From positions 2,666,001-2,730,000 of the forward strand of contig NC_021500.1 in the NCBI RefSeq assembly GCF_000410515.1: a stretch of DNA of 64,000 nucleotides, read 5' to 3'. How positions within the stretch are numbered: the first letter of the stretch is position 1; each line of letters begins with the position of its first letter. Both the position numbers and the translations under genes were made by a program. The stretch comes from Enterobacter sp. R4-368 (GTDB taxonomy: Bacteria > Pseudomonadota > Gammaproteobacteria > Enterobacterales > Enterobacteriaceae). Positions 18,678 through 29,275 of the stretch are shown one piece after another. The notes below the pieces were generated by a model. That model was given only the letters and a program-made list of their open reading frames with translations, did not search any database and was not told where the DNA came from.

Positions 18678-19943
18678 TTAATCCGTCAGCGACTGGGAGA
18701 GAATATCCAGCGCCTTGCGGAACTGAACTTCCGGAATGGTTAACGGGTAGAGGAAGCGAATAACGTTACCGTAAACCCCGCAGCTCAGTAGCAACAGCCC
18801 GTCCGCCAGCGCTTTTTCCTGCACCTGTTTAGTAAATTCAGCCGATGGCGCGCCGGTTTGCGGATCGTTAAATTCCACCGCGACCATCGAGCCCTGTGCA
18901 CGGATATCAGCGATATAGGGGCATTGCGCTTTTGCGCGGTTCAGTACTTCCACCAGATGCTGACCCAGATGGTTCGCCCGTTCGCAAAGATTTTCTTCTT
19001 CAATCACGTCCAGCACCGCATGTGCCGCCGCGATAGCGAGCGGATTGCCCGCATAAGTGCCGCCCAAACCACCCGGCGCAGGTGCATCCATCACCTCAGC
19101 ACGCCCGGCCACCGCCGAAAGCGGCAAGCCACCGGCCAGACTTTTCGCCATGGTGATTAAATCGGGTTTCACATCGTAATATTCGCTGGCAAAGAGCTTG
19201 CCAGTGCGGGCAAAACCGCTCTGCACTTCGTCAACGATCAGCAGAATACCGTGGCTATCGCACAACTTGCGCAGCGCCTGCATAAAATCATTCGGTGCGA
19301 CGTTAAAACCGCCCTCGCCTTGTACGGGTTCCAGCAGAATGGCGGCCACCTGATCCGGCGCGATATCCGCTTTAAAAATACGTTCCAGGCTTTTCAGCGC
19401 CTCGTCAGTGCTCACACCGTGCAGCGCGTTGGGATACTGGGCGTGGTAAATCGAACCGGGGAATGGGCCGAAGCCAATTTTATACGGCGCGACTTTGCCA
19501 GTGAGTGCCATGGTCATGAAAGTGCGACCGTGGAAACCGCCGCCAAAGGTAATAATTCCGGGGCGTTTGGTATAGGCGCGGGCAATTTTAACCGCGTTTT
19601 CCACCGCTTCGGCGCCAGTCGAGAAAAACGCCGTTTTCGCCGGGCCAGCAACCGGCACGCGTTCGTTAATACGTTCTGCCAGCGAGACATAGCTTTCGTA
19701 AGGAACAATCTGGTAAGCGGTATGCGTAAATGCCTGTAACTGTTTTTCCACCGCCGCCATCACTTTTGGATGGCGATGCCCGGTGTTAAGCACCGCAATC
19801 CCGGCGGCAAAGTCGATCACTTCGTTCCCTTCCACATCCCACAGCGTCGCGTTTTCCGCTTTTGCGGCGTAAAAACCGCACATGACCCCGATGCCACGCG
19901 GCGTCGCCTGTAAACGGCGCTGATTCAATTCATTGTTCTTCAC
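18678..19943 (-). CDS. 4-aminobutyrate aminotransferase (GabT/PuuE type)
   Basis: 421 residues. Class III PLP aminotransferase: STGAEAVENAVKIARA binds phosphate, LLIVDEVQSGFARTG holds the cofactor-contacting Asp, and Lys267 in ITMAKSLAGG should form the Schiff base. The sequence is closer to E. coli PuuE than to GabT (shared FPGS-IYH, DAPAPGGLGGTYAGNPLA and the C-terminal FLYPLTIP). Likely reaction: GABA plus 2-oxoglutarate to succinate semialdehyde plus glutamate. The start appears to be GTG; no ATG gives the conserved NNE-QRRLQATPRG N-terminus. Not linked to other puu genes; K-12 has no gene here between livJ and rpoH. Confidence 0.85.
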   Translation of the reverse strand: MKNNELNQRRLQATPRGIGVMCGFYAAKAENATLWDVEGNEVIDFAAGIAVLNTGHRHPKVMAAVEKQLQAFTHTAYQIVPYESYVSLAERINERVPVAGPAKTAFFSTGAEAVENAVKIARAYTKRPGIITFGGGFHGRTFMTMALTGKVAPYKIGFGPFPGSIYHAQYPNALHGVSTDEALKSLERIFKADIAPDQVAAILLEPVQGEGGFNVAPNDFMQALRKLCDSHGILLIVDEVQSGFARTGKLFASEYYDVKPDLITMAKSLAGGLPLSAVAGRAEVMDAPAPGGLGGTYAGNPLAIAAAHAVLDVIEEENLCERANHLGQHLVEVLNRAKAQCPYIADIRAQGSMVAVEFNDPQTGAPSAEFTKQVQEKALADGLLLLSCGVYGNVIRFLYPLTIPEVQFRKALDILSQSLTD

Positions 19944-20127
19944 CTTGATTGCCCCCTGTCTGTGTATGCCCGCTTACCAAGTATATAGCGCCTTTGATAA
20001 AGCGATGTTTTACTCAGTCTCGCGCAAGCGCAGGGACACCGACAGGACAGCTTTCCTGCCGCGTTGTGACAGAAGACGAATGAACGCGTGATGATGTGAA
20101 GATAGTGGTGGCGGGATAATTCAGATA

Positions 20128-20164
20128 ATAAAAAGCCGGGTGAGGCTTGCGCCGACCCGGCTTA
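20128..20164 (-). terminator. Terminator of rpoH
   Basis: Nine-bp stem AAGCCGGGT / ACCCGGCTT with a 13-nt loop, followed on the minus strand by TTTTTATTA, about 16 bp after the rpoH stop. Confidence 0.85.
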
Positions 20165-20179
20165 TTCACTGCAATACGC

Positions 20180-21037
20180 TTACGCTTCGATCGCGGCGCG
20201 CAGTTTTTTCATTGCGTTCTTTTCAAGCTGACGCACACGCTCGGCGGATACGCCGTAGCGATCGGCCAGCTCCTGCAAGGTGGTCTTGTTATCTTCGTCC
20301 AGCCAACGGGCACGGATGATCTGCTGGCTGCGTTCGTCGAGCCCCTGCATCGCATCGGTCAGCTTGTTGGCCGCCTGCTCTTCCCAGTTATCATCTTCAA
20401 TGCCATCGGCAAAGTTAGATGATTTATCCTGCAGATAGAGCACTGGTGCCATCGGCTGACTATCGTTCGCGTCGTCATCGGAAGACATATCAAACGTCAT
20501 GTCCTGCGCCGCCATACGCGATTCCATTTCACGCACGTCTTTGCTGGTCACGCCCAGTTCACGGGCTACCATGTCCACTTCGTCCTGGTTAAACCAGCCA
20601 AGACGCTGTTTGGCTTTGCGCAGATTAAAGAACAGCTTACGCTGAGCTTTGGTGGTCGCGACTTTCACGATACGCCAGTTGCGCAGCACATATTCGTGGA
20701 TCTCAGCTTTGATCCAGTGCACGGCGAAAGAGACCAGGCGCACACCCACTTCCGGGTTAAAGCGACGCACGGCTTTCATCAGGCCAATGTTACCTTCCTG
20801 GATGAGATCCGCCTGCGGCAGACCATAGCCCGAATAGTTACGAGCAATATGAACAACAAAGCGCAGGTGAGACAGAATCAGCTTTTTCGCTGCTTCCAGA
20901 TCGCCCTGGTAATGCAGCTTTTCAGCCAGTGCCCGCTCTTCATCAGCCGTCAACATCGGCCATGCGTTCGCAGCCCGGACATAAGATTCCAGGTTACCAA
21001 CAGGGGCTAAAGCTAAAGTTTGCATTTCTTTGGTCAT
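20180..21037 (-). CDS. rpoH: RNA polymerase heat-shock sigma factor sigma-32
   Basis: 285 residues. Region 2 ([20 protein letters not shown]), the RpoH box QRKLFFNLR (132-140) specific to sigma-32, and region 4 with a helix-turn-helix near the C-terminus ([20 protein letters not shown]). It directs transcription of chaperone and protease genes on heat shock and is controlled by DnaK, GroEL and FtsH. Transcribed alone, divergently placed from nothing, downstream of ftsX on the same strand. Confidence 0.98.
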   Translation of the reverse strand: MTKEMQTLALAPVGNLESYVRAANAWPMLTADEERALAEKLHYQGDLEAAKKLILSHLRFVVHIARNYSGYGLPQADLIQEGNIGLMKAVRRFNPEVGVRLVSFAVHWIKAEIHEYVLRNWRIVKVATTKAQRKLFFNLRKAKQRLGWFNQDEVDMVARELGVTSKDVREMESRMAAQDMTFDMSSDDDANDSQPMAPVLYLQDKSSNFADGIEDDNWEEQAANKLTDAMQGLDERSQQIIRARWLDEDNKTTLQELADRYGVSAERVRQLEKNAMKKLRAAIEA

Positions 21038-21056
21038 TCAAATCCTCTCAATTCAC
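20830..21056 (-). promoter_or_regulatory. rpoH: rpoH mRNA thermosensor region
   Basis: The start region and first 70 codons are nearly the same as E. coli rpoH, whose mRNA folds here to hide the ribosome site at low temperature and opens on heating. I infer the same function from conservation; I did not compute the fold. Confidence 0.45.
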
Positions 21057-21152
21057 TTATCAGCTGGCGGCGGTCTGTCCCCATCAGGCAACAAACATGC
21101 CAGCGCTTTTGAGCAACGAGAATAGCATTCACATTTTTATCAGACAGTGATT

Positions 21153-21185
21153 TTATCCACAAGTTCCTTGTAGGTCTGTGAATAA
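21153..21185. promoter_or_regulatory. Two DnaA boxes in the rpoH promoter region
   Basis: TTATCCACA on the plus strand (21153-21161) and its variant TTATTCACA on the minus strand (21185-21177), 15 bp apart. E. coli rpoH has DnaA boxes near promoters P3 and P4 that repress transcription, so the same control is likely. The exact promoters were not assigned. Confidence 0.7.
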
Positions 21186-21304
21186 ATTACGCACAAAATG
21201 TGACATCAGGATGATAAACCGGAGCAAGGAACCTCAGAAGGGATATTACGCTTCCCTGCTACGGGAATACTTCACGTGCAGGGAAGGAGTATACCAGAGA
21301 TTCT

Positions 21305-22363
21305 TTAGTCCGGAGTAAAGTGACGTAAATGTTGAACCGTTGCCAGCCAGGCGGCAACCCAGCCAATCATCGAACACACCAGCAACAGCAGCAAGCACTC
21401 GTCAAACGACAGCCCACTCAGCTCAAACTGCGTGCCGAACACTTTCGCCACTTCCGTGACCGCTGACGACAAGCGCATCACCAGGATTTCCGACAGGATC
21501 AGCGATAAAAACGCGCCGGAGAAACCGAGCAACGCGCCGCCATACAAGAACGGGCGCAGGATAAAACCGTCCGTCGCACCAATCAGTTTCTGCACGTTGA
21601 TGGTATCGCGGCGGGCGAAAATGCTCAGCCGCACGCTATTGCCGATCACCAGGAACACGGCCGCAACCATCAGTACACCAATCATGGCTGCCACGCGCCC
21701 GACCAGGCCAGTCAGCGACGCCAGCCGTGCAAACCAGCTGTCATCCATGCGCACTTCATCAATACCCTGAATGCGGGAAATGCGGTCACGCAACGTGTTC
21801 AGCGAATCCGTACTCTGAAAATCCAGTTTCGGTACCACTACCGCCACGGCGGGCAGCGGGTTCTCCTCTAGCATATCCAGCGCGCCACCAAACCCGGACC
21901 AGTTACGGAACTCGCCCAGCGCATCTTCGCGTGACAGGTAATTGACCTTTTCCACGCCCTGCTCGGACTGGAGTTGTCCCACCACCTGCTGCGCCGCGTT
22001 GTCATCCAGCGCTTTATCGAAATAGACGGTGATCTGCGGCGACGGATAGTACTGCGACGCAGCCTGATTAACGTTTTTGTAGACCATGTAACAGACGCTG
22101 GGCAGTGTCAGAGAGATGGCAATGACCATCACCGTCAGGAACGTCGCCAGCGGTTTGCTTTTCAGATCCTGCAACGCACCGTGCCATGCGTAGCGTACCT
22201 GCTCGTTAAAGACGTTACTCTTACGCGAAGGCGCTTTAACTGGCGCTTTGCCGCGACGCGGCGCATTACGGTTGCCCTCGCTGGAGGACGTGGACGATTT
22301 ACGAAAACGGTCTAATTTGCTGCCAAACTGCCGAATGTGGTTTAGTGCATCGCGCTTATTCAC
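21305..22363 (-). CDS. ftsX: FtsX, membrane subunit of the FtsEX cell-division complex
   Basis: 352 residues from a GTG giving (M)[20 protein letters not shown], with four membrane segments and a large periplasmic loop (about residues 95-220) that recruits EnvC. With FtsE it controls peptidoglycan hydrolysis at the septum. The GTG overlaps the ftsE stop by 8 nt; an ATG five codons upstream would overlap more. Third gene of ftsY-ftsE-ftsX. Confidence 0.95.
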   Translation of the reverse strand: MNKRDALNHIRQFGSKLDRFRKSSTSSSEGNRNAPRRGKAPVKAPSRKSNVFNEQVRYAWHGALQDLKSKPLATFLTVMVIAISLTLPSVCYMVYKNVNQAASQYYPSPQITVYFDKALDDNAAQQVVGQLQSEQGVEKVNYLSREDALGEFRNWSGFGGALDMLEENPLPAVAVVVPKLDFQSTDSLNTLRDRISRIQGIDEVRMDDSWFARLASLTGLVGRVAAMIGVLMVAAVFLVIGNSVRLSIFARRDTINVQKLIGATDGFILRPFLYGGALLGFSGAFLSLILSEILVMRLSSAVTEVAKVFGTQFELSGLSFDECLLLLLVCSMIGWVAAWLATVQHLRHFTPD

Positions 22364-23024
22364 CCGCCAGGCCTCCATGCAAATGACCGTCGCTCAGGCT
22401 CAGCATGCGGTACGAACGACGGGAAATCAGCCCGATATCGTGCGTTGCCATCAGCACTGTTACCCCTACGCGGTTAAATTCTTCAAACAGACGTAAAATC
22501 CCTTCAGACAGCGCTTCATCCAGGTTACCAGTCGGTTCATCCGCCAGCAGCACGGCGGGTTTATTCACCACCGCGCGGGCAATACCCACGCGCTGTTGTT
22601 CACCGCCGGAGAGTTGGATCGGGAAGCTTTTCGCTTTGTCGAGCAGCCCGACTTTATCCAGCGCCGCCGAGACGCGACGGCGAATATCATCGCCGCTGGC
22701 ACCCGCGATAATCAGCGGGATCGCCACGTTATCGAACACGGTTCTGTCCATCAGCAGGTGGTGATCCTGGAAAATCATCCCGATTTGACGACGCAAAAAC
22801 GGCACTTCCCGGTTTTTCAAACGGGTAATATCGTGACCACCAAAGAGGATTTTCCCGGCGCTTGGCCGCTCAATCCCACAAATCAGCTTCAGCAGGGTGC
22901 TTTTCCCCGCACCGGAATGCCCGGTCAGAAAGGCCATCTCGCCCTGCTGCAGGTGAAATGTCACCCCCTGCAGCGCTTGTCTCCCACCGAGATAGGCTTT
23001 GCTGACGTGTTCAAAGCGAATCAT
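22356..23024 (-). CDS. ftsE: FtsE, ATPase of the FtsEX cell-division complex
   Basis: 222 residues. Walker [10 protein letters not shown], signature LSGGEQQRV, Walker [13 protein letters not shown], and His-loop ATHDIG. Starts 2 bp after the ftsY stop. Confidence 0.97.
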   Translation of the reverse strand: MIRFEHVSKAYLGGRQALQGVTFHLQQGEMAFLTGHSGAGKSTLLKLICGIERPSAGKILFGGHDITRLKNREVPFLRRQIGMIFQDHHLLMDRTVFDNVAIPLIIAGASGDDIRRRVSAALDKVGLLDKAKSFPIQLSGGEQQRVGIARAVVNKPAVLLADEPTGNLDEALSEGILRLFEEFNRVGVTVLMATHDIGLISRRSYRMLSLSDGHLHGGLAGE

Positions 23025-23026
23025 TG

Positions 23027-24397
23027 TTAATCCTCTCGGGCAAAAAGTGCCTCTATAAAATCGCCCGCATTAAACGGACGTAAATCTTCAATACGTTCGC
23101 CGACGCCGATGTAGCGGATAGGAATGCCAAACTGATCCGCCACCGAGAAAATAACGCCGCCCTTGGCGGTGCCATCAAGTTTGGTCAGCGTAATACCGGT
23201 TAAACCGACAGCCTCGTGGAACAGTTTGGCCTGGCTAATAGCATTTTGCCCGGTGCTGGCATCAATCGTCAGCATCACTTCATGCGGCGCGTCTTCGTCC
23301 AGCTTCTTCATCACGCGGACAATTTTCTTCAACTCTTCCATCAGGTGCGCTTTGTTCTGCAAGCGGCCTGCAGTATCGGCAATCAGCACATCGATATGGC
23401 GCGCTTTCGCCGCCTGGATAGCATCGAAAATCACCGAAGCGGAATCCGCACCGGTATGCTGGGCAATCACCGGGATATCGTTGCGCTGGCCCCACACCTG
23501 AAGCTGCTCAACTGCGGCGGCACGGAAAGTATCCCCCGCCGCCAGCATCACCGATTTACCCTGCTGCTCAAACTGGCGCGCCAGCTTACCGATGGTGGTC
23601 GTTTTACCTACACCGTTGACACCAACCATCAAAATCACAAACGGGGTTTTGCCTTCGATGTTAAGCGGCTCATCCACTTTGGCGAGGATCTCGCTCATCT
23701 CATCTTTCAGCAACCCGTAAAGTGCTTCCGCATCGCGCAACTGCTTGCGGCTCGCGCCTTCCGTCAAATTGGTGATGATTTTGCGCGTGGTTTCCACCCC
23801 GACATCGGCAATCAGCAACTGCTCTTCCAGCTCTTCGAACAGATCATCGTCGATCTTTTTCCCGCGGAACAGACTGATAAATCCGGAACCGAGGTTTTCT
23901 TTGGTTTTAAGCAGGCTGCGTTTCAGGCGCGCGAAGAACCCTTCTTTGGTCGGTTTTTCCTGCTCCTGCACGGATTCTTCAACCGGCACGACAACCACCG
24001 CTTCTTCCGCCGCTTCAGCGGCCAGCGCTTGCGCGTCCAGCTCTTCATCGCTTAGCGGAACATCGTCTTCTTCCAGCGGTTCAGCTTCCGCCTGCCACTC
24101 TTCAGCACCGATCTCCTGCTCAGCCACCTCTTCCGGCAGCGGCAGTTCTTCATGTTCGATAACCGCCGGGCTTTCGTCTCTCTCAGCTTCCGCCGGCGCC
24201 TCTTCGTGTACCAGTTGCTCGCTAACCTCAACAACCTCTTCGGCGAATTTTTCGCTGTCGGCAGCAGGCCCGGCAACCGGGGTTTCTTCAACCGGCTGCT
24301 CAGCTACCGGTTGCTGTTCGGTTTGCGCCTCTTCAGCCTTCTCTTTCTGCCCAAGGCCAAGCCAGGAAAAAAAGCCACGTTTCTTCTCATTTGCCAT
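23027..24397 (-). CDS. ftsY: FtsY, signal recognition particle receptor
   Basis: 456 residues. A highly acidic A domain (about 20-155, rich in Glu, Ala and Pro) is followed by the N domain and the GTPase G domain with G1 GVNGVGKTT, G3 DTAGR and G4 TKLDGTAKGG. It docks SRP-bound ribosomes at the membrane. Start MANEKKRGFFSWLGLG; a Met four codons upstream is possible. First gene of ftsYEX. Confidence 0.97.
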   Translation of the reverse strand: MANEKKRGFFSWLGLGQKEKAEEAQTEQQPVAEQPVEETPVAGPAADSEKFAEEVVEVSEQLVHEEAPAEAERDESPAVIEHEELPLPEEVAEQEIGAEEWQAEAEPLEEDDVPLSDEELDAQALAAEAAEEAVVVVPVEESVQEQEKPTKEGFFARLKRSLLKTKENLGSGFISLFRGKKIDDDLFEELEEQLLIADVGVETTRKIITNLTEGASRKQLRDAEALYGLLKDEMSEILAKVDEPLNIEGKTPFVILMVGVNGVGKTTTIGKLARQFEQQGKSVMLAAGDTFRAAAVEQLQVWGQRNDIPVIAQHTGADSASVIFDAIQAAKARHIDVLIADTAGRLQNKAHLMEELKKIVRVMKKLDEDAPHEVMLTIDASTGQNAISQAKLFHEAVGLTGITLTKLDGTAKGGVIFSVADQFGIPIRYIGVGERIEDLRPFNAGDFIEALFARED

Positions 24398-24586
24398 TGG
24401 CGACCACACTCCTCGCTATTGTTTCATGGCGCAGCCCGTCTGCACGGCCGGGACTGAAAACATTTGTTAATTAGTCGGATAGTCTACCACTTTCCTCAAC
24501 TTGCATCACGGCCTGAGGATTAGGGTTTAACGTCATTCGACAGACCGCTAGAATAGCAGGTCGAAATGATGAGCAAAGCGATAACC

Positions 24587-25189
24587 ATGAAGAAACCTAC
24601 CCGCGCCGCCACCGGCCAGATCCGCATTATTGGCGGCCAGTGGCGGGGCCGTAAATTACCGGTTCCGGATAGCCCCGGCCTGCGCCCGACCACCGATCGC
24701 GTGCGTGAAACTTTATTCAACTGGCTGGCACCGTCAATGGTAGACGCCCACTGTCTCGATTGCTTCGCCGGCAGTGGTGCGCTGGGGCTGGAAGCGCTCT
24801 CGCGCTATGCCGCCAGCGCAACCCTGCTGGAAATGGAGCGCAGTGTCGCCCAGCAGTTGCAGCAAAACCTGGCCACGTTGAAAGCCGCCAACGCGAAAGT
24901 AGTCAACACCAACACGCTGACGTTTTTAGCCAATCCCGGCACGCCGCACAATATTGCGTTTATCGATCCACCGTTTCGTAAAGGGATGCTGGAAGAGACC
25001 GTGCGCCTGCTGGAAAACAACGGCTGGCTCGCCGACGACGCGCTGATTTATATCGAAAGCGAAGTCGAAAATGGAATACCGCCCGTACCCGCTCACTGGC
25101 AACTGCATCGGGAAAAAGTCGCCGGGCAGGTAGCGTATCGTTTGTACCACCGCGAAGCACAAGGAGAGAAGCATGCCGCTGTTGATTAA
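24587..25189 (+). CDS. rsmD: RsmD, 16S rRNA (guanine966-N2)-methyltransferase
   Basis: 200 residues. SAM-binding motif I LDCFAGSGALGLEALSR and catalytic motif IV FIDPPF. It methylates G966 of 16S rRNA in assembled 30S subunits. Divergent from ftsY, as in E. coli. In-frame ATGs lie at 24566, 24569 and 24587; the last gives the E. coli start MKKP. Its 3' end overlaps yhhL by 17 nt. Confidence 0.95.
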   Translation: MKKPTRAATGQIRIIGGQWRGRKLPVPDSPGLRPTTDRVRETLFNWLAPSMVDAHCLDCFAGSGALGLEALSRYAASATLLEMERSVAQQLQQNLATLKAANAKVVNTNTLTFLANPGTPHNIAFIDPPFRKGMLEETVRLLENNGWLADDALIYIESEVENGIPPVPAHWQLHREKVAGQVAYRLYHREAQGEKHAAVD

Positions 25190-25448
25190 CCTCGGGCGTC
25201 TGTTGATGCTCTGCATCTGGGCATTTCTGATTCTGAACCTGATTAAGCCCTTTCCGCGTCCGCTGAACATTTTCGTCAACGTCGCGCTTGTCTTCACCGT
25301 CTTTATGCATGCGCTGCAAGCCACCATGCTGAAAACGGCGCTGCCGAAAGACGGCCCGCAAATGAGCAAAGCGGAGCAAATTCGTGTTTTTCTCTTCGGC
25401 GTGTTTGAGCTGCTTATCTGGCAGAAGAAATTAAAAGAGAAGAAGTAG
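25173..25448 (+). CDS. yhhL: YhhL, DUF1145 membrane protein
   Basis: 91 residues with two membrane segments (about 4-25 and 30-52) and a charged C-terminus ending WQKKLKEKK. Function unknown. It overlaps rsmD by 17 nt and has an AAGGAGAG site inside rsmD, so it is probably co-translated. Confidence 0.9.
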   Translation: MPLLINLGRLLMLCIWAFLILNLIKPFPRPLNIFVNVALVFTVFMHALQATMLKTALPKDGPQMSKAEQIRVFLFGVFELLIWQKKLKEKK

Positions 25449-25455
25449 TCCCATC

Positions 25456-25481
25456 GCCCGGTAGCATTCTGCTTACCGGGC
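25456..25481. terminator. Hairpin shared by convergent yhhL and yhhM
   Basis: Stem GCCCGGTA / TACCGGGC with an 8-10 nt loop between the two stops; it overlaps the last codons of yhhM. No long T-run. Confidence 0.45.
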
Positions 25482-25838
25482 TGCTTCCGGCGTAAAGTCC
25501 ACAAAGCGCGAGCCCTGGTACCGCAGCACGCCTCTGTCGCCCACCGTCAGCGCATTATATTGCTGCTCATCCAGACGAAAACGCATCTCCGCCCCGCCGG
25601 CTTGCGGTTTAAAACTCACTTCATAACGTATGGCGGTTCCTGCGGGCGTAACCTGTTGCTGGCGAGAACGGCGCGGGTTAAGCGGTTTTTCCCGTTTGTT
25701 GCTCACCACCACACTTTTTTGCTGCTGCGGCGCACTATCGTTTTCGGCTTTTTCGCGCCGTTGCTGTACAAAGCGGAAAGAGGCAAAAACCACAATCAAT
25801 CCAATGGCGATAACGAAAAAAAGCGGTGGTTTACTCAT
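25473..25838 (-). CDS. yhhM: YhhM, DUF2500 membrane-anchored protein
   Basis: 121 residues: one N-terminal membrane segment (FFVIAIGLIVVFASFRF), a charged linker, and a C-terminal DUF2500 beta domain (VGDRGVLRYQGSRFVDFTP). Function unknown; position conserved between yhhL and yhhN. Confidence 0.88.
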   Translation of the reverse strand: MSKPPLFFVIAIGLIVVFASFRFVQQRREKAENDSAPQQQKSVVVSNKREKPLNPRRSRQQQVTPAGTAIRYEVSFKPQAGGAEMRFRLDEQQYNALTVGDRGVLRYQGSRFVDFTPEAAR

Positions 25839-25967
25839 GGCGAATACCTGTCGGAAAAAGCGGAATTGAGCTTATCGCGGCGGAAATAGCGTTGTCATCC
25901 TCCTTTTCCCGCCACTACACTGAGTAAGAGAGATTTACGCAACAATAACAGATACAGGGACTTAATT

Positions 25968-26594
25968 ATGCTGTGGTCATTTATTGCTGTCTGCCTTTCC
26001 GCCTGGCTATATGTCGACGCTTCGTATCGTGGCCCGGTCTGGCAGCGCTGGGTTTTCAAACCCGTTACGCTCTTACTCCTGCTGTTACTGGCCTGGCAAG
26101 CGCCCATGTTCGATGCCATTAGCTACCTGGTGCTGGCGGGTCTGTGTGCCTCGCTGATCGGTGATGCGCTCACGCTGTTGCCGCGGCAAAAGCTGCTCTA
26201 TGCCATCGGCGCGTTTTTCCTCGCGCATTTGCTCTATACCATCTATTTCGCCAGCCAGATGACGCTTTCGTTCTTCTGGCCGCTGCCGGTGGTGCTGTTG
26301 ATTATCGGCGCGCTGCTGGTAGCGGTGATCTGGTCGCGCCTCGAAGAACTGCGCATGGCGGTCTGTACCTTTATCGCCATGACGCTGGTGATGGTGTGGC
26401 TGGCAGGCGAGCTGTGGTTTTTCCGCCCGACCAGCCCGGCACTATCGGCTTTCGTTGGCGCATCGCTACTGCTGCTCAGTAACGTGGTCTGGCTTGGCAG
26501 CCACTATCGCAAACGCTTTAGCGCCGATAACGCTATCGCTTCCGCCTGCTATTTTGCCGGGCACTTTTTGATTGTTCGCTCGCTGTATATTTAA
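25968..26594 (+). CDS. yhhN: YhhN/TMEM86-family membrane protein
   Basis: 208 residues with about eight membrane segments. Motif [10 protein letters not shown] and the C-terminal [13 protein letters not shown] place it in the YhhN family, whose animal members (TMEM86) are lysoplasmalogenases. The bacterial role is unproven. Confidence 0.9.
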   Translation: MLWSFIAVCLSAWLYVDASYRGPVWQRWVFKPVTLLLLLLLAWQAPMFDAISYLVLAGLCASLIGDALTLLPRQKLLYAIGAFFLAHLLYTIYFASQMTLSFFWPLPVVLLIIGALLVAVIWSRLEELRMAVCTFIAMTLVMVWLAGELWFFRPTSPALSAFVGASLLLLSNVVWLGSHYRKRFSADNAIASACYFAGHFLIVRSLYI

Positions 26595-26599
26595 AAGGC

Positions 26600-26631
26600 T
26601 TGACTCTGGAGTCGACTCCAGAGTGCATACT
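26600..26631 (+). promoter_or_regulatory. ZntR operator and promoter of zntA
   Basis: A -35 TTGACT and -10 CATACT are separated by 20 bp, the over-long spacer typical of MerR-family promoters. The spacer holds a perfect 22-bp palindrome with half-site ACTCTGGAGTC (26603-26624), as in E. coli zntA. ZntR bound to Zn(II) would untwist it and activate transcription. Confidence 0.92.
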
Positions 26632-26669
26632 CCGGTTAATGAGAAAATTATCATTCACCGGAGGATGCC

Positions 26670-28886
26670 ATGCCTGCCCCCACCTCATCGCCTGAATTGA
26701 AAAAAGCGCCGCAATTCGCGGCGGTTAAGCTGCGGCCGATAGAAGAAAAAACGACATCCTGCTGCACCGACGGCCACTGCGAAGAACGCGAAACGCCAGA
26801 AATGACCGCCGAAGGCGAACGTTATAGCTGGCAGGTTGACGGTATGGATTGCGCCGCCTGCGCCCGCAAAGTGGAAAACGCGGTGCGCCAGATCGAAGGC
26901 GTCGGCCAGGTTCAGGTCGCCTTTGCCACCGAAAAACTTATCGTCGTTGCGCAAGATGATGTGCGTGAGCGCGTAGAACGCGCCGTACAACAGGCCGGAT
27001 ATCAACTGCGCAGCGAAAACGCACCGGCGCCAGAAACTTCACGGCTGCGCGAAAACCTGCCGCTTCTCCTTTTAATTGCAATGATGGCGCTCAGTTGGGG
27101 GCTGGAACAGGTCAACCATCCTTTCGGCCAGATGGCGTTTATCGCCACCACGCTGGTCGGGCTGTGGCCGATTGCCCGCCAGGCGCTGCGCTTAATGAAA
27201 AGCGGCAGTTGGTTCGCCATCGAAACGTTAATGAGCGTGGCGGCCATCGGCGCGCTGTTTATTGGCGCGACGGCGGAAGCGGCGATGGTGTTGCTGCTGT
27301 TTTTGATTGGCGAGCGGCTTGAAGGCTGGGCCGCCAGCCGTGCGCGGCGCGGTGTCAGCGCGTTAATGGCGTTAAAACCGGATACCGCAACACGTCTGCG
27401 CAACGGTGAGCGCCAGCGTGTCGCGGCAAGCGATCTGCAACCGGGTGATGTGATTGAAGTCCCGGCGGGCGGGCGTTTGCCTGCGGATGGTCGGCTGGTC
27501 TCGCCGTTTGCCAGCTTTGACGAAAGCGCGTTAACGGGCGAATCGGTGCCGGTCGAGCGCGCAGAAGGTGAAAGCGTTCCGGCAGGTGCCACCAGCGTTG
27601 ACCGTCTGGTGCAGCTTGAAGTGGTTTCTAAACCGGGTGAAAGCGCGATTGACCGCATTCTGAAACTGATTGAAGAAGCAGAAGAGCGCCGCGCGCCGAT
27701 TGAGCGTTTTATCGACCGTTTCAGCCGTATTTACACCCCGGCTATCATGGCCGTGGCACTGCTGGTCGCCATCGTTCCACCGCTTTTGTTTGCGCAGCCC
27801 TGGCTTGCGTGGATCTACAAAGGGCTGGCGCTGCTGCTGATTGGCTGTCCGTGCGCGCTGGTGATCTCCACACCAGCGGCGATCACCTCGGGCCTTGCGG
27901 CGGCGGCACGTCGCGGTGCGCTGATTAAAGGCGGTGCGGCACTGGAGCAGCTCGGCAGCATTCGTCAGGTGGCGTTTGATAAAACCGGCACGCTGACCAT
28001 CGGCAAACCAAAAGTCGCCAGTATCACGCCGTTTTCCGGTACTGAAGAGGCCGAATTACTGGCGCTGAGCGCCGCGGTTGAACAGGGTTCCACCCACCCG
28101 CTGGCGCTGGCCATTGTGCAGGAAGCGCAGCGACGTGCGCTGGCGATTCCGGAGGCTCTGGGGCAGCGCGCGCTGGCGGGCAAAGGCATCGAGGCGACGA
28201 TTAACGGGCAGCAGGTGCTGATCAGCGCGCCGGACAAATTGCCGCAAGGTGCGCTTCATGACACCGTACTGGCGCAGATTGTGCAGCAGGAAAGCCATGG
28301 GCAAACCGTGGTGGTGGTACAGCGCGGCGGCGAGGTTATCGGTACGATCGGCTTGCAAGATACGCTGCGCGATGACGCCAGAGAAGCCGTTGCCGCCCTG
28401 CATGCGCTCGGTGTACAGGGCGTGATCCTCACCGGCGACAACCCGCGCGCCGCTGCGGCCATTGCTGGTCAGTTGGGGCTGGATTTCCGCGCTGGCTTGC
28501 TGCCGGAAGATAAAGTCGATGCGGTACACAAGCTCAACCAGCAAGCGCCGCTGGCGATGGTTGGCGATGGCATTAACGATGCGCCCGCGATGAAAGCTGC
28601 AACCATCGGTATCTCGATGGGGAGCGGAACGGATGTCGCGCTGGAAACCGCCGACGCCGCGCTCACGCATAACCGGCTGACTGGCCTGGGGCAGATGATC
28701 CGCCTGGCGCGCGCCACGCACAGCAATATTCGTCAGAACATCGCCATGGCGCTCGGCTTAAAAGCGATTTTTCTGGTGACAACGCTGCTCGGCGTGACCG
28801 GTCTGTGGCTGGCGGTGCTTGCCGATACAGGCGCCACAGTGCTAGTAACCGCCAACGCGCTGCGCCTGTTGCGCACAAAAGATTAG
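26670..28886 (+). CDS. zntA: ZntA, Zn(II)/Cd(II)/Pb(II)-exporting P1B-type ATPase
   Basis: 738 residues. A Cys-rich N-terminus (CCTDGHC, 31-37) precedes the heavy-metal-binding domain with GMDCAAC (Cys61, Cys64). Eight membrane segments, the transport motif GCPCALVIS, the phosphorylated Asp in DKTGTLT, and GDGINDAPA of the hinge follow. It pumps toxic divalent metals out of the cytosol. Its stop overlaps the stop of convergent tusA. Confidence 0.97.
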   Translation: MPAPTSSPELKKAPQFAAVKLRPIEEKTTSCCTDGHCEERETPEMTAEGERYSWQVDGMDCAACARKVENAVRQIEGVGQVQVAFATEKLIVVAQDDVRERVERAVQQAGYQLRSENAPAPETSRLRENLPLLLLIAMMALSWGLEQVNHPFGQMAFIATTLVGLWPIARQALRLMKSGSWFAIETLMSVAAIGALFIGATAEAAMVLLLFLIGERLEGWAASRARRGVSALMALKPDTATRLRNGERQRVAASDLQPGDVIEVPAGGRLPADGRLVSPFASFDESALTGESVPVERAEGESVPAGATSVDRLVQLEVVSKPGESAIDRILKLIEEAEERRAPIERFIDRFSRIYTPAIMAVALLVAIVPPLLFAQPWLAWIYKGLALLLIGCPCALVISTPAAITSGLAAAARRGALIKGGAALEQLGSIRQVAFDKTGTLTIGKPKVASITPFSGTEEAELLALSAAVEQGSTHPLALAIVQEAQRRALAIPEALGQRALAGKGIEATINGQQVLISAPDKLPQGALHDTVLAQIVQQESHGQTVVVVQRGGEVIGTIGLQDTLRDDAREAVAALHALGVQGVILTGDNPRAAAAIAGQLGLDFRAGLLPEDKVDAVHKLNQQAPLAMVGDGINDAPAMKAATIGISMGSGTDVALETADAALTHNRLTGLGQMIRLARATHSNIRQNIAMALGLKAIFLVTTLLGVTGLWLAVLADTGATVLVTANALRLLRTKD

Positions 28887-29128
28887 TGGTTTTTACGCAC
28901 TACATAGCGGTACGGCAAAGACTCGGTTTGCCCGGCGACCAGCTCGTGTTCCATAAAACGGCAAAAGCCGGGAATATCGCGGGTGGTTGCCGGATCGTCG
29001 GCGATAATCAGCAATGTTTCGCCGATTTGCATATTGCGCACGGTTTTGCGCACCATCATCACCGGCTCCGGGCAGCGTAAGCCCTGAGCATCCAGCGTAT
29101 GGTCGGCGGTGGAAAACGGATCGGTCAT
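28883..29128 (-). CDS. tusA: TusA, sulfur-transfer protein for tRNA 2-thiouridine
   Basis: 81 residues. The SirA-like motif is [16 protein letters not shown], with Cys19 accepting persulfide from IscS and passing it to TusBCD. Needed for mnm5s2U34 in tRNA and for molybdenum-cofactor sulfur flow. Starts [10 protein letters not shown]; an extra MK start two codons upstream is possible. Confidence 0.95.
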   Translation of the reverse strand: MTDPFSTADHTLDAQGLRCPEPVMMVRKTVRNMQIGETLLIIADDPATTRDIPGFCRFMEHELVAGQTESLPYRYVVRKNH

Positions 29129-29275
29129 CTTCATCTCGCAAGGGAAAAAACCGCATTAGTTTACGCCGCCTTTTTTGTGACGCAAGCGAGGTTAACGATT
29201 GCGCTAAAATTAACCATTGCATCCCACTGCGTTTGCAGTATCATGCGGCGGCTCTGCTCGTCAGAGCATAAAAAG

